Shown here in pieces: positions 16,078 through 26,340 of a stretch of 64,000 nt of DNA. Position 1 is the first letter of the stretch, and each line of letters begins with the position of its first letter. The stretch spans positions 868,001-932,000 of the forward strand of contig BPGE01000001.1 in assembly GCA_026002875.1 (NCBI GenBank), written 5' to 3'. Both the position numbers and the translations under genes were made by a program. The notes below the pieces were generated by a model. The model was given only the letters and a program-made list of their open reading frames with translations, was not told the DNA's origin and did no database searches. This stretch comes from Bryobacteraceae bacterium. GTDB taxonomy: Bacteria > Acidobacteriota > Terriglobia > Bryobacterales > Bryobacteraceae.

Positions 16078-18186
16078 TCACTGTCCGCTCTGCCGCGCCG
16101 CTTCCATCTTCCGCAGCATCGCGTTCACCCAGTCCTTCTCTGCGGCGTCAAAGCCGATCTGCGCGGCGACCCATCTGCCCTTCGCGTCGACGATCCAGTT
16201 CTGCGGAATGACGACCGTGTCGAGCATCTGGTGCACCAGATCATAGGCCGGCAGGACTGGAAATGTGTAGCCATTCTCTTTGACGTACGGCGCCACGAGT
16301 CCCGCCTCCCTATCGATGTTGAACGTGATTACCTGGAGATCCGTGCGGTCTTTGGTCTGCTCGTAGAGCTTCTGCAACAGAGGCAATTCCGCGCGGCACG
16401 GGCCGCACCAGGTGGCCCAGATGTTGATCAGCACCGCCCTGCCTGCCAGATCTTTCAACCTCCACGCCCTGCCCTGCATGTCGGAGAGCTCGAAGGCGGG
16501 CAACTCCTTCTCTGGAGTCTCCCACTGTCCGCCGGCGCGCTCCTCTGCTTTGGATTGCCTCGGCGTCGACCAGAGCGCGAACGCCTCCTCGCTGCCGCCG
16601 CTCGACAGGAAATAGGCCTTTGCGTCGTCGAACAGCGGATCGATTCTTCTTCCGCGGTACATCCCCGGCGGCTTGCCGCGGGCAAGCAGGGCTTGCTGGA
16701 AAAACGCAAGCGCATCGGCCCGCCGGCCCTCGATCGCCGCCAGCCGCGCACGCAAGGTATAGTGGCGGGGCAGCAAGTCCGGATTGGAAGGCGCCGGCCG
16801 CTCCACCCATTCCCGCAGATAACGCGGCACTCCGCGCTCGCCCGCCGCCTGGGCTGCCCTGAGCCACACGCAGGCCACCTGACCGCGGTAGCCGCCTGAC
16901 TCCAAACGCCTGCGCCGCTCCTGATCCGTGAGCGTATCGTCTTGTTCGAACTCGTCCAGCCGGGCCGCCTCGCGCCAAGCCCTCTCCATCCAGGGAATTG
17001 TCCGGGCCGCATTCCAGCCGTTATCCAGCACCAGGGTCGCGGCCTCGACGTACGTCCAGAACACATTGGCGTGCTGACGGCGTTCCTTGTCCGCAATCCG
17101 CCGGGCCAGCAGCGACACAACCTGCTTCTCCGAAAGCAGCTTCAGTTCAGCGCCCAATGAGAGCCAGTCGTTTTCGAGGAAGCTCTGCTCCGGATATTGA
17201 TCTTTCCACTCCGAAAGCGCAGCGAACAACGCCCGCTTCCATTGATTCCACGCTTCGGTGTCTTCGTGGCTTTCCGGCTCTTTATGCTGCTGGCGCCAGT
17301 CCTCCCAGGCCAATTTATAGGCGGCGTAGGACCGCGGCGCCACGCGGCGGATCCTCTCGTCGATTCTCGCGATTTCTTCTTTCGGCAGCCCAGCCAGTTT
17401 GGCGCCGCTTTGCAGCACCTGCAGAATTTGGTCGTCCGGAGAGGGAAACCGCTTTTCGATTCGCGCCACGTCGGCCGCCACCTGCTGGCGGAGCGCGTCG
17501 TGCTCCGCAGGCGGGCGGGTGCGGAATTCGAGGTTCCAAAGGGTCTTATACGACGGCATGTCTTCCGGCTCCGCGGAGCGTTCCAGCCTCTGCCGAAGAG
17601 CCCGGGCCATGCGGGCCTGTGTCTCTTGCGAAGCCGCGCGGCTCATGATCCAGTCCGCCGGCCATTCCAGGAATCCAGGACAGCCCTCCGCGTAAATCTC
17701 GAAAAAAGACCTCGTCTTTTCCTTGTCCGCGAACCGCCCGGACTGGTAAATCTGCGCCAGCAGGAGAGCCGAAATCGGGTCGCCCGGCTCGGCGGCCTGC
17801 GCCTGTTCGAGAAACTGGATGGCCCGCGGCGTGTCCTCGCGGTGGAGCGCCATGGCCGCCACGGTCAGCGCCAGCGGATCCCGCGGCCGCGCCTCGGCCT
17901 CGCGCAGAATCTCCGCCCGCCGCGCGAGCCAGAGATTCCTGTCGCTAAACCGGAGTTGACGCAAATAGGCGTCCCGCAGTTCGAACACGCGCGGGTGCCG
18001 CGCCACCTGCCGTTCCAGTTCCTGCCGGGCCTGAGCGGGCGTCAGAGCTTCATTCGACCGCGGCTCCCGCAGGAACCTGCGCACTTCGACCGGCGTCCCG
18101 CACTCGAACCCCGTACCGCCAAACGAGGCCACGGCCGCGAACAGAACAAACACACAGAGAACCGCGCGAGCTGCCGTTCCGCGCAT
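16078..18186 (-). CDS. Large TlpA-type thioredoxin protein with TPR-like N-terminal region
   Basis: 702 aa. Signal peptide at 1-22 (VLCVFVLFAAVASFGG). Residues ~25-540 are alpha-helical with TPR-like repeats (PLALTVAAMALHREDTPRAIQFLEQAQ, LLLAQIYQSGRFADKEK). The C-terminal ~150 residues are a TlpA/ResA domain: FELSDMQGRAWRLKDLAGR, WATWCGPC with Cys594 and Cys597, and cis-Pro region TVVIPQNWIVD. It would work in the periplasm or on the outer membrane face as a thiol-disulfide protein. Convergent with the small gene 15838-16059. Confidence 0.82.
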   Translation of the reverse strand: MRGTAARAVLCVFVLFAAVASFGGTGFECGTPVEVRRFLREPRSNEALTPAQARQELERQVARHPRVFELRDAYLRQLRFSDRNLWLARRAEILREAEARPRDPLALTVAAMALHREDTPRAIQFLEQAQAAEPGDPISALLLAQIYQSGRFADKEKTRSFFEIYAEGCPGFLEWPADWIMSRAASQETQARMARALRQRLERSAEPEDMPSYKTLWNLEFRTRPPAEHDALRQQVAADVARIEKRFPSPDDQILQVLQSGAKLAGLPKEEIARIDERIRRVAPRSYAAYKLAWEDWRQQHKEPESHEDTEAWNQWKRALFAALSEWKDQYPEQSFLENDWLSLGAELKLLSEKQVVSLLARRIADKERRQHANVFWTYVEAATLVLDNGWNAARTIPWMERAWREAARLDEFEQDDTLTDQERRRRLESGGYRGQVACVWLRAAQAAGERGVPRYLREWVERPAPSNPDLLPRHYTLRARLAAIEGRRADALAFFQQALLARGKPPGMYRGRRIDPLFDDAKAYFLSSGGSEEAFALWSTPRQSKAEERAGGQWETPEKELPAFELSDMQGRAWRLKDLAGRAVLINIWATWCGPCRAELPLLQKLYEQTKDRTDLQVITFNIDREAGLVAPYVKENGYTFPVLPAYDLVHQMLDTVVIPQNWIVDAKGRWVAAQIGFDAAEKDWVNAMLRKMEAARQSGQ

Positions 18187-18320
18187 TCGACAAGCCTATC
18201 ATCCGGGCGCGGGCTGTTCCAGCGCCGGCGCGGCTTCCGCACGCTTCACCTTCACAGGCAGAAATCTCGGGCGGCGTGCCGGCCGGGCGCATGGCGTGCA
18301 ACTGGATGCGCCAGCCTGTC

Positions 18321-19523
18321 TTACGTCTTGCGCTTCCTCCGTGGACGCGCCATCCCGCCGTTCAGTTCATCGAGAAATTCCTGTACATCGAGCGCTTCGA
18401 CTTGCGGGGCCACTGTCCTCATTGGCCCAGGGCTTGCGGCCTTGGGATGGATGATGGCCGCACGGACTGGCTCGCGCTTTCCCATCGCGCGGCGAAGGGA
18501 CTGCAGGGGGCCAGCCATTGCGGGCTGAACCGTTTTCGACGCCTTGCACTCCACCATCCACAGGCTGCCCGTTTCGCCCGTAAACAGGAAGTCAACTTCC
18601 AGCCCTTGCTGGTCGCGGAAGTAGTAAAGCTCCTTGCGACGGCCGCGGTTCACCTGGTGTTTCAGGATCTCGGCCGCAACGAACCCTTCAAAGAGAGGCC
18701 CGAGGAACGGTGACCGGTTCAGCTCGGCCTGCGTCCTGATTCCCAGCAGATGACACGCCAGTCCCGAGTCCAGAATGTAGACCTTGGGCGACTTCAGGAG
18801 CCGTTTGCCGAAGTTCTCGTAATAAGGAGGCACCAGGATGATCTGCCCGGTGATCTCCAGCACGTGAAGCCATTCGTTGATCGTGGGCACCGAGACGCCT
18901 AGCGGAGCAGCGAGGTCTGTCCGGTTCAGGATCTGGCCGTGCCGGCTGGCGAGAAGGGCCAGGAAACGCCGGAACGTCGCGAGATCACGGACATTGACAA
19001 CGGCCCGGACGTCGCGCTCCAGGTAGGTCTGGATGTAGGAGCTGAACCACAAGTCTCTTGCCTTCGGGCGGGCCAGCGCCTCTGGATAGCCGCCGGCCAG
19101 AAGAGTCGCCCGGTCCGTTTCCGCCAGGCTGAGCGGCAAGAGGTGGAGGATTGCGGCGCGGCCTGCCATCGATTCGACGACCCCCTGCATTAGAGGAGAC
19201 TCTTGAGATCCGGTCAGCAGCCACCGCCCTCTCATGGAGGGACTCTCGTCGATCCGGGTTCGAATGTAGGCGAACAGCTCGGGCACGTTCTGAATCTCGT
19301 CGAACAAAGCTGGCAGCCGGAGCCCGTCCAGCAGGCCTCGCGGATCGGCACGTGCACGGGCCTGGATGTCGGGATCCTCCAGCAGGACGTAGCTGGCGCG
19401 GGGGAACAGCCGGCGCAGCAGCGTGGTCTTCCCGGCGCGCCGCGGCCCCGTTACCACCACGGCAGGGAAGTTCCGTGCCGCCTCGAGGACCGTTGGCCGG
19501 ATGGCGCGTGCAATGAAGCGCAT
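18321..19523 (-). CDS. AAA ATPase with C-terminal DUF4143
   Basis: 400 aa. Walker A GPRRAGKTTLL near residue 30, Walker B LPALFDEIQNV, then LLTGSQESPLM (sensor), and a C-terminal DUF4143 (YYFRDQQGLEVDFLF, the PD-(D/E)XK-like core with D and VECKA). These proteins are widespread and often act with mobile elements or toxin-like loci, but the cellular role is not settled. A perfect 15-bp palindrome lies 11 bp upstream of the start. Normal full length for the family. Confidence 0.88.
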   Translation of the reverse strand: MRFIARAIRPTVLEAARNFPAVVVTGPRRAGKTTLLRRLFPRASYVLLEDPDIQARARADPRGLLDGLRLPALFDEIQNVPELFAYIRTRIDESPSMRGRWLLTGSQESPLMQGVVESMAGRAAILHLLPLSLAETDRATLLAGGYPEALARPKARDLWFSSYIQTYLERDVRAVVNVRDLATFRRFLALLASRHGQILNRTDLAAPLGVSVPTINEWLHVLEITGQIILVPPYYENFGKRLLKSPKVYILDSGLACHLLGIRTQAELNRSPFLGPLFEGFVAAEILKHQVNRGRRKELYYFRDQQGLEVDFLFTGETGSLWMVECKASKTVQPAMAGPLQSLRRAMGKREPVRAAIIHPKAASPGPMRTVAPQVEALDVQEFLDELNGGMARPRRKRKT

Positions 19524-19533
19524 ATGAGTATTT

Positions 19534-19548
19534 TAAACTGACAGTTTA
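19534..19548. promoter_or_regulatory. Perfect 15-bp palindrome upstream of the AAA-DUF4143 gene
   Basis: TAAACTG-A-CAGTTTA is a perfect 7-1-7 palindrome that ends 11 bp from the start codon of the ATPase gene. Its position over the expected translation start/late promoter suggests an operator. No regulator gene is adjacent. The rest of the 19.55-19.87 kb interval shows nothing. Confidence 0.4.
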
Positions 19549-19873
19549 GATTTCTCAAAACTTGAGATGGACGGTCCCGGCGATTCCCACCGCCGCGTTC
19601 TGGACTCGAACGGTCATCACGCATCACAGACCCGTAGGGATCACCGGTATTCGTTCTGCGGGAGTGGCCTACCGGACCCGGCGGCGCCGCCCGGGCGCTC
19701 GCGCAGCCCTGGATGCTGCGCCTGTACGCCCCAGACCCGCATCTCCGGCGCGGGAGATGCGTCCCGACGCGAAGAGTGGACCGAGAACTCAGTGGTCAGG
19801 GCAGGGAATACAGCCCTCCGAAGCCGCCCGCCCGCAGTGGGGATGCAGAATTTGGCGTAGAGCTTGGAAGAGA

Positions 19874-19950
19874 TGGTCGGGGCGGCAGGATTTGAACCTG
19901 CGACCCCCTGCGCCCAAGGCAGGTGCGCTACCAGGCTGCGCCACGCCCCG
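19874..19950 (-). tRNA. tRNA-Pro(TGG)
   Basis: The minus strand reads as a full cloverleaf. The acceptor stem CGGGGCG pairs with CGCCCCG, followed by A and an encoded CCA. The anticodon stem CCTGC/GCAGG encloses CTTGGGC, giving anticodon TGG. T-loop GGTTCAAATCC. The 5' end is at 19950. Confidence 0.95.
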
Positions 19951-20072
19951 ACAATGCGTGCTTCCTCGATTTTAGCAGGCCGCCCCCGTCGGTCCCCGGC
20001 CCGGGCGCAGCGTGGAACCGCCATTCGCGGATCCGTTCGCGACGTGCTATAGTGTAAGTGTCCAACCCAAGC

Positions 20073-20149
<77 letters not shown>

Positions 20150-20315
20150 TTTTCTTATCCGCCCGCTTCCTCTCCTCAGTTTTCTGCAAAACGAAGCGAA
20201 AGCCGAAGCCGGACGCCCGGCTCGGCCATGGCATCGGAGCCTGCCAAGCCTCAGCGTCAGACAGACCTGCTCAACGGAGAACCCCGAAGCGCGCCTGGCA
20301 GCTCCACCGCGAGTC

Positions 20316-20675
20316 TCAGCTCTCTTCTTTCCGCAGAATCTTCTCCATCGGCCGCCCCTTGGCCAGTTCGTCAATCAGCTTGTCGAGATAGCGGATCTCC
20401 CGCATCAACGGATCCGTGATGTCCTCCACCCGGACGCCGCACACGGCGCCCCGGATCAGCCGGCGGTTCGGATGCAGGGCCGGGGCTTGGGCAAAGAAGG
20501 TCTCAAAATCGATTGCAAGCTTGATCTGCTGCTGGAGTCCAGCCTGGTCGTAGCCAGTGAGCCAGCAAATGATCTGATCGACCTCCTGCTGCGTCCTGCC
20601 CTTCCGCCGAGCCTTCTGCACGTAAGCCGGATAGACTTTCGCGAACGGCATTGAGAAAATCCGGTGCGTCGTCAA
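20316..20675 (-). CDS. DUF2200 family protein
   Basis: 119 aa. The N-terminal signature [20 protein letters not shown] and the following [16 protein letters not shown] are typical of DUF2200, small soluble proteins with no assigned function. The C-terminal [20 protein letters not shown] is also characteristic. Length is normal. Lies between tRNA-Asp and the Gfo/Idh oxidoreductase. Confidence 0.85.
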   Translation of the reverse strand: MTTHRIFSMPFAKVYPAYVQKARRKGRTQQEVDQIICWLTGYDQAGLQQQIKLAIDFETFFAQAPALHPNRRLIRGAVCGVRVEDITDPLMREIRYLDKLIDELAKGRPMEKILRKEES

Positions 20676-21055
20676 TGAGACCTCTCCCCGGCCTGCGCCG
20701 AATACTCCATGCTAGCAGCCAGCTGGCGCCGTGCGGCCCGGTTTCGTCCCCCACACGGCGCCGGATGGCTTCTGCACCGGAAATGCTGTTCCCGCATTCG
20801 TGAGCGCTCGCGCATGCGCCGCCGGCGGGCGCGCCCGGCCGCGCTCCGGGAATTCGGAACAAGCTCCGCCAGAGACGCGCTTGCCTCCTTCGCCTGCCTT
20901 GAACGGGAAGCGGAGACGGACAGACCGTCCAAGGCCGAATTTCAGGCGAGTCCGCGTCCCCTGATGAAAGCCTCCAGCGGAGAGAACTCGAAGCCGAAGG
21001 CCGCACGCTCCCTTCATCCCGTCCTGAGGCTGCGGGGGCTCCCATGCATGAGCGG
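20676..21055. other. Intergenic region without a supported gene
   Basis: About 380 bp of very GC-rich sequence between the DUF2200 gene and the 3' end of the Gfo/Idh oxidoreductase gene. All frames here are short, Arg/Ala/Pro-rich and without recognisable motifs. No clear terminator or promoter is seen. Confidence 0.4.
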
Positions 21056-22393
21056 TCATCGGGAATACGCTTCCCCCGCCGCCCATTCCCACCCGCGCCT
21101 TGGCGTCCGGGCCAGCCATCGCGACGCCTCCGGCTGTCCTGCGAAGTCCTCGCGCTGCGCGTTCCACTTCAGCTTCAGCCCGGTGAGGAAAGCGATGTTG
21201 CCCAGATGCGCCACCGTGGTGGACCGGTGGCCAGTCTCGGCGTCTGCCGGCGGCGGGCGTAATCCGCGCACGGCTTCCAGAAATGCCCGCGCGTGTTCCG
21301 GCGTCGCGTCCCGCACGTTTTTCCATCGCCGCTCCCCCCGGAACTTCGGCGGCGTTCCCGGCGGAGGCGGCGCGCCGGGCGCCAGTTCCGGCAGGATCTC
21401 GTACCCGATACGGTCGGCCATCAGCGTCCCCTCCGTGCCGTAGAACGCGATCCCGTTCGGCCGGTCCAGCGGTCCGCGCGCGTTGTAATACTGCATCCCC
21501 GGGTCGCGCAGCCCCAGTCCCAGCCCGTTCAGATTGATCCCCTCGTACTGAAGCACGAACCCCGCATATTCGTAAGTCACAATCAGCACGTCCGGCATCT
21601 CGCCGGCGTCTTTCAGTGCAAACCGCCCGCCCGCGGCGCTCACCGTCTCCGGCGCCGTCACCCCCATCACTTGCTGCACAGTATCCAGCCGGTGTGTGCC
21701 GAAATCCGTGATGTAGCCGCCCGAATAATCCCGGAACCACCGGTACGTGCCGAGGAAACGTTTCCTGTCGAACGGAACCAGCGGCGCCGGTCCGCAGTAC
21801 ATGTCCCAGTCAAGACCCGCCGGCGGTTCGCCCGGCTCCGGCCCGTCGATGCCCCGCGGCGTCATATTCAGCCAGTTCCACGCCCGCACGAAATGAACCT
21901 TCCCGATCACGCCCTCGCGGACCATCGCCTCGCACTCGCGGAAGTGTTCCGCCGAACGGTGCTGCATCCCCGGCTGGACGATCCGCGAATATCGTTTGCC
22001 CGCCTCCACCACCGCCCGTCCCTCGCGGATCGAGTACGTGAATGGCTTTTCGAGATACACATGCTTGCCGGCTGCGCAGGCTGCTGCCGCTGCGCCCGCA
22101 TGCCAGTGGTCAGGCGTGGCAACCAGCACGGCATCGATGTCCGCGCGGTCCAGCATCTTGCGGAAGTCCTGGCAGGTGATGCAATCGCTGCCGGACTCCT
22201 CCCTCAGCCGCTCTGCATTCGGCAGATACACGTCCGCTGCGCCCACGATGTGCGCTCCCGCTTCACGCATCCATCGCGCTACATACCGGCCGCGCGCCCC
22301 GCAGCCGATCACGCCGATCCGGACACGGTCGTTCGCCCCAGCCACGCGCGCCGCCGACGCCGCCGCCAGCTCCAGCACTGTCCGCCGCCTCAT
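21056..22393 (-). CDS. Gfo/Idh/MocA-family NAD(P)-dependent oxidoreductase, probably exported
   Basis: 445 aa. MRRRTVLELAAASAARVAG resembles a twin-arginine signal. The Rossmann fold begins RIGVIGCGARGRY, followed by VLVATPDHWHA and the family motif EKPFT, and a C-terminal GFO_IDH_MocA substrate domain (GGYITDFGTHRLDTVQQVMG). Acidobacteria encode many Tat-exported members that act on sugars or sugar acids in the periplasm; the substrate here is unknown. Its 5' end faces the tRNA-Ser gene and the integrated element. Confidence 0.85.
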   Translation of the reverse strand: MRRRTVLELAAASAARVAGANDRVRIGVIGCGARGRYVARWMREAGAHIVGAADVYLPNAERLREESGSDCITCQDFRKMLDRADIDAVLVATPDHWHAGAAAAACAAGKHVYLEKPFTYSIREGRAVVEAGKRYSRIVQPGMQHRSAEHFRECEAMVREGVIGKVHFVRAWNWLNMTPRGIDGPEPGEPPAGLDWDMYCGPAPLVPFDRKRFLGTYRWFRDYSGGYITDFGTHRLDTVQQVMGVTAPETVSAAGGRFALKDAGEMPDVLIVTYEYAGFVLQYEGINLNGLGLGLRDPGMQYYNARGPLDRPNGIAFYGTEGTLMADRIGYEILPELAPGAPPPPGTPPKFRGERRWKNVRDATPEHARAFLEAVRGLRPPPADAETGHRSTTVAHLGNIAFLTGLKLKWNAQREDFAGQPEASRWLARTPRRGWEWAAGEAYSR

Positions 22394-22595
22394 GATCCTC
22401 AGATCCTATAACGAAACTTCCCCGACGGATGCGGCCGTTCACCGCACTTTGATTCTGGAAGACAACGGAGCCCTCTCTGAAACCCATCCAGTCCAGCAGG
22501 CAGAGGTTCACGCAAGGTCTTCCTCCCCGCGCCGCCGGTGGCAATGCAGCGGCCCACGTTGCGGCATTCAGCCTTCATCCGCTACATTGGTGTAC

Positions 22596-22685
<90 letters not shown>

Positions 22686-22738
22686 CGCGTTCTAAAACTC
22701 TTTCCATTGCAATCACTTGAGCTTCATGCTAGGGTCTG

Positions 22739-22768
22739 GGTGTCGGTGAAAACGCGATTTTCGACACC
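22739..22768. promoter_or_regulatory. Inverted repeat just upstream of the integrase gene
   Basis: GGTGTCG (22739-22745) and CGACACC (22762-22768) form a perfect 7-bp inverted repeat with a 16-bp centre that itself contains AAAA and TTTT. It ends 11 bp before the integrase ATG. It could be a recombinase or regulator site, or a leader hairpin that limits integrase translation. Confidence 0.35.
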
Positions 22769-22779
22769 AGGCTCTGGCC

Positions 22780-24162
22780 ATGAAACTCCGTCCCCGCATC
22801 CGCATTTTCAAGAAAGTCCGCCTCGCTCCGGGCCGGTGGCAGTTCGTCTCGCTGCCGCGGAAAGGCAACACGTGGATCTGGGATCCGCGCCCCGGAACGT
22901 ATTACATCGAGTGGTGGGAAGGGCCGCAGCGGCGGCGTGAGTCCGCCGGATCGACGCCCGCCGAGGCGCTGAACGCGGTGAGGCGCAAGCAATGGGAACT
23001 CGCCGGGCAGGCGGTGATTGGCGATCAGACAGACGCTCAAGTCACGCCTGAGGTCGACTCCGGTGCTGCCCCTATCGGCCATGTCGATTCGGCGCAGGGC
23101 GCAGGGGTCCGCGCAGGACTGCGCGGCGCCGGTGCTGCTCCGGTTTTCAGTGCCTTCAGCCGTGCGGACGCCGGCCGCGTCCTGATCGGCACGCCGCTGC
23201 GCGACGCCGTGGCTGAGTATCTCGAGCACATCCGGGTTCACTCGCCGGACAAGCCACGAACCCTGGAGAGGTATCGCATCGTCATGGAGCATTTCCTGCG
23301 GCTACTCGGGCATAGAAGGTATGTGGAGGCGGTGACGCGTGCTGATATCGAGGAATACAAAATGGCCCGCGTGCGCGAGCCTGCGGCGCAGAAGCGCAAA
23401 GGGCGCACGATCAAGCCCTCGACGGTGAACTTCGAGCTGGGCGCCATCCGGAGTCTCTACAACTTCCTGCGGCGCGAGCTGGGGCTTGAGATCGAGAATC
23501 CCTGCGGCTCGTTCCGCCCGCTGCGGGACATGGTGACGATGGGCCGCGCGCGCCGGCCGGTGTATTCGAACGAAGAGCTCGAGAAGCTGTTCGCTGCCTG
23601 CGATGGCGAAGACCGGCTGGCCTTCCAGACGCTGCTGATGACGGGGCTGCGCGAGAGCGAGTTGTGCTGGCTCACCTGGGACGACGTCTGCCTCGAACCC
23701 GGCCGAGAGCATCTCGTCGTGCGCGCCAAGCCGGGTTTCACGCCCAAAGACTACGAACAGCGCGAGGTGCCGCTGCCGCCGGCACTGGCGGCGCAGCTGC
23801 GCGCTCTTTCGAAACGGGACGAATACGTTTTCCCCGCGCGCCGCGGCGGCCGGGAGGGTCACCTGCTGCGGCGGCTGAAGCAGGCGGCGAAGCGGGCAGG
23901 GGTCGACGGGGCGACACTGCACAAGTTCCGGCACACCTACGCGACCCGGCTGCTCGAACAGGGCGCCGACGTCGTCACCGTGCAGCGGTTGCTCGGCCAC
24001 AGCGATCTCGAAACCACGCAGCGCTACCTGAACCCGGACATCGACCGCAAGCGCGCCGCCGTGCTGCGGCTGGAACAGGCCGTGCCGGTGCTGGACATCC
24101 CCCTGGGCAGGAGCTCCGTTGGTGGTCGAGCCGCTTCCCCCCGCCCCATCCAACGCAGATGA
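22780..24162 (+). CDS. Tyrosine recombinase / integrase of the island
   Basis: 460 aa. An unusual N-terminal ~130 residues (arm-type DNA-binding start WQFVSLPRKGNTWIWDPRPG, then a low-complexity linker) precedes a SAM-like core-binding domain (~137-240) and a catalytic domain with Arg291 (TGLRESEL), His381 and Arg384 (LHKFRHTYATR), His407 (LLGHSD) and Tyr416 (TQRYLNPD). All active-site residues are present. It lies directly downstream of tRNA-Ser, the usual arrangement for tRNA-integrating islands. It probably catalyses integration and excision of the element carrying the BREX locus. Confidence 0.92.
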   Translation: MKLRPRIRIFKKVRLAPGRWQFVSLPRKGNTWIWDPRPGTYYIEWWEGPQRRRESAGSTPAEALNAVRRKQWELAGQAVIGDQTDAQVTPEVDSGAAPIGHVDSAQGAGVRAGLRGAGAAPVFSAFSRADAGRVLIGTPLRDAVAEYLEHIRVHSPDKPRTLERYRIVMEHFLRLLGHRRYVEAVTRADIEEYKMARVREPAAQKRKGRTIKPSTVNFELGAIRSLYNFLRRELGLEIENPCGSFRPLRDMVTMGRARRPVYSNEELEKLFAACDGEDRLAFQTLLMTGLRESELCWLTWDDVCLEPGREHLVVRAKPGFTPKDYEQREVPLPPALAAQLRALSKRDEYVFPARRGGREGHLLRRLKQAAKRAGVDGATLHKFRHTYATRLLEQGADVVTVQRLLGHSDLETTQRYLNPDIDRKRAAVLRLEQAVPVLDIPLGRSSVGGRAASPRPIQRR

Positions 24163-24323
24163 GCGGCGAGTGGATGCTATCTGGGTCGGTGCCGGGCTCC
24201 ACTTGGTGATCAGAACACACATAACCGCCGATGCGAGTCGTTCCTCGGCTTCCGCTACTCAGCACACAACTCGCATGTCCGCGTCCACCGCTTAGGACAT
24301 GCCGAGGAATTTCGCGCATCCTT

Positions 24324-24837
24324 CAATGGACAAGTGCCCATCTTCGCCATGATCGACCACTGCTCGGCCTGCTGACTGGGGATCCACGTGGCCTGTCGCG
24401 GCACGCGCTTCGAGGCGCTCGAGCCGGTGCGCCAGGCCGTGCGCGAACAGTTCGGCGGCTTCAGTGAAGGCATCGCCCTGAGCGTCAAGCTGCGTCATGA
24501 CCACGGCTCGCAGTTCATGAGCGACGACTTTCAGCGCGAGATCCGCTTTCTCGGCCTGGAGTCTTCACCGGCCTTCGTGCGCGAACCCGAAGGCAACGGC
24601 TGCATCGAACGCTTCTTACGCACTCTCAAGGAGCAGCTTCTCTGGATGCGCCATTTCGAGACCGTGGAGGAGTTAGCCGAAGCGCTCGAAGAATTCCGCT
24701 AGCGCTACAACGACCGGTGGCTGGTCGAACGGCTCCGCTTCCAATCCCCGTGGGAGGCTCACCAAGCCCTGCTTGGCCTCGAGCCTGCCGCATGACGATA
24801 ATTCAAAAAACTGTCCAGGAAATCGGGGGCGGTACAC
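24324..24837 (+). pseudogene. 3' fragment of the IS3-like element (orfB remnant)
   Basis: About 510 bp nearly identical to the 3' part of the IS at 26288-27660, from IFAMIDHCSAC of orfB to the right end CGGGGGCGGTAC. It carries two in-frame stops (TGA after CSAC; TAG after EEFR), so it is inactive. Everything 5' of this point is missing. It lies just downstream of the integrase in the same orientation as the intact copy 1.9 kb away, so recombination between them could delete the trlF 3' half. Confidence 0.85.
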
Positions 24838-25129
24838 TCACCCAGCCTGTCAACAAACGCGGAGCTGTCAACGGAGAAAACGGAGAGTTGGAAGGGCTGA
24901 GAGAGCCCGGCGAACCGAACCGCGGCGGTTGAGCGCGCGGCCCGGTTGCGAGTGTTTCCAACTGGAGAACCGCGCCGAAACGCAAGTTCACGCGAATGGT
25001 TGGGATATCGCGCTGGCGCCATCGGCGATGGCGTCAAGCAGAACGGGGTGGCGGGGAATTACAGATCTGGGCTGTGGTTCCCCTCTCTCAACCCTGCTCG
25101 AACTTTCTCCACAGCCGTGCTGTCTCTGG

Positions 25130-26287
25130 CTAACCCCCGGCCGACCGGGTGATCGGAGCCACTCCGCGAGTTGGCCGCTCCAGCGAGATGCGGCGATACC
25201 GACGCTCGAAGGCCTCACGACCGCCCTCCATGATGTTACAGATCGTGTCTCGCACTCCTTTCTCCTGCAAACTGCCCTGGGCCTCGATCTGGGTCTGTCC
25301 GCCCCGAGCCGCCAACGCCACAACGAGCTCGGCATCGCCGTTCACTACGATATTGGCGTTGTGTGTGATCACGATGACCTGCCGGCGCTGCTTGATGGTG
25401 CGCAGTTGCTGAACGATAAGGTCATAGATCAGATGGTTGTCCAGGTCGTCCTCGGGCTGGTCCAGAATGATCGGCTCCTCTCCGTAGGACAGGAGGAACG
25501 CCAAGAGCGCGGCGGTCTTCTGTCCCGGTGAACCTTCCTGGATCGATCGGAAGGAAGAACCATTCGCCCCGGTGCTGTACTCGACCTGCAGGCTGTCTTC
25601 GGGAAACCAAACGTCCAAGCGATCCAGGGCCTCAGGCGGGAGTTTGCCCATGTGCGTCGCAAACCGCTGATCCTTTAGGTCGAATGCATTGTGCGTTCCG
25701 CCGGCAATAGCCCGAAGGTTGGCCTTCAACGATTGAAGCCGTGTCTCAAATTCGGCCGCGTCCGGGTTCCCTTGATACAGCTTGCCCAGCATGCTGTCGC
25801 CGCCCTCGGGCGATCCAATGTCCTTCTCGAAGCCTCCAGTTTCTCTCTGCAATGTCTTCCGCAGTTCCTGCTCAACCGCCTTGCGGGCGCCGTACGGGAC
25901 GACGCGGATGCGGACGTATGGATTCTGCGCCAATGGATTCTGCGCCAAAACGGTCTCGATGAAAGCTTTCCTTCGGCTGGTCAGGTCCTGGCGAAGTTTC
26001 AGCAGCCGGTCCAGGGAGGCGCTGGCCTGCTTACGGATGCGGTCCAGCTCCTCGCGGCGCTTGCGAATCTCATCCAGCCGACTCTCAACCTCCTGGCGAC
26101 GCTTGACAAGGTCGCCGTACAACGACGGATCGCCGGCACCCTGGGCCTTGAGCTTCTCCTGAAGCTTACGATACGCGTCCGCCGTGGATTTCACAGCTTC
26201 GTTCCACGGTGACGAGTCTCGGTCCTCCGACCACTGCTGAGAAAGTCTCTCGACTTCATTGGCGAGCTCATTCAAGCGCTCTTGGAC
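25130..26287 (-). pseudogene. trlF: trlF-type gene, C-terminal half (split by IS)
   Basis: Continues the frame of the N-terminal half at 27661-29357. It supplies a coiled coil (RLDEIRKRREELDRIRKQA) and the second half of an SMC/ABC-type ATPase: signature SPGQKTAALLAFLL, Walker B PIILDQPEDDLD, and the switch VIVITHNANIVVN. On its own this piece lacks Walker A and cannot be a functional ATPase. The 14 bp AAGCGCTCTTGGAC at 26274-26287 is repeated at 27661-27674. Removing the IS and one repeat gives 2841 bp, exactly 947 codons. An ATG inside this half could in principle allow a partial product. Confidence 0.88.
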
Positions 26288-26340
26288 CTCCCCCGCCCCA
26301 CGATTTCCTTGGACACTGATTTGCGATAAGGAGAATCAGG

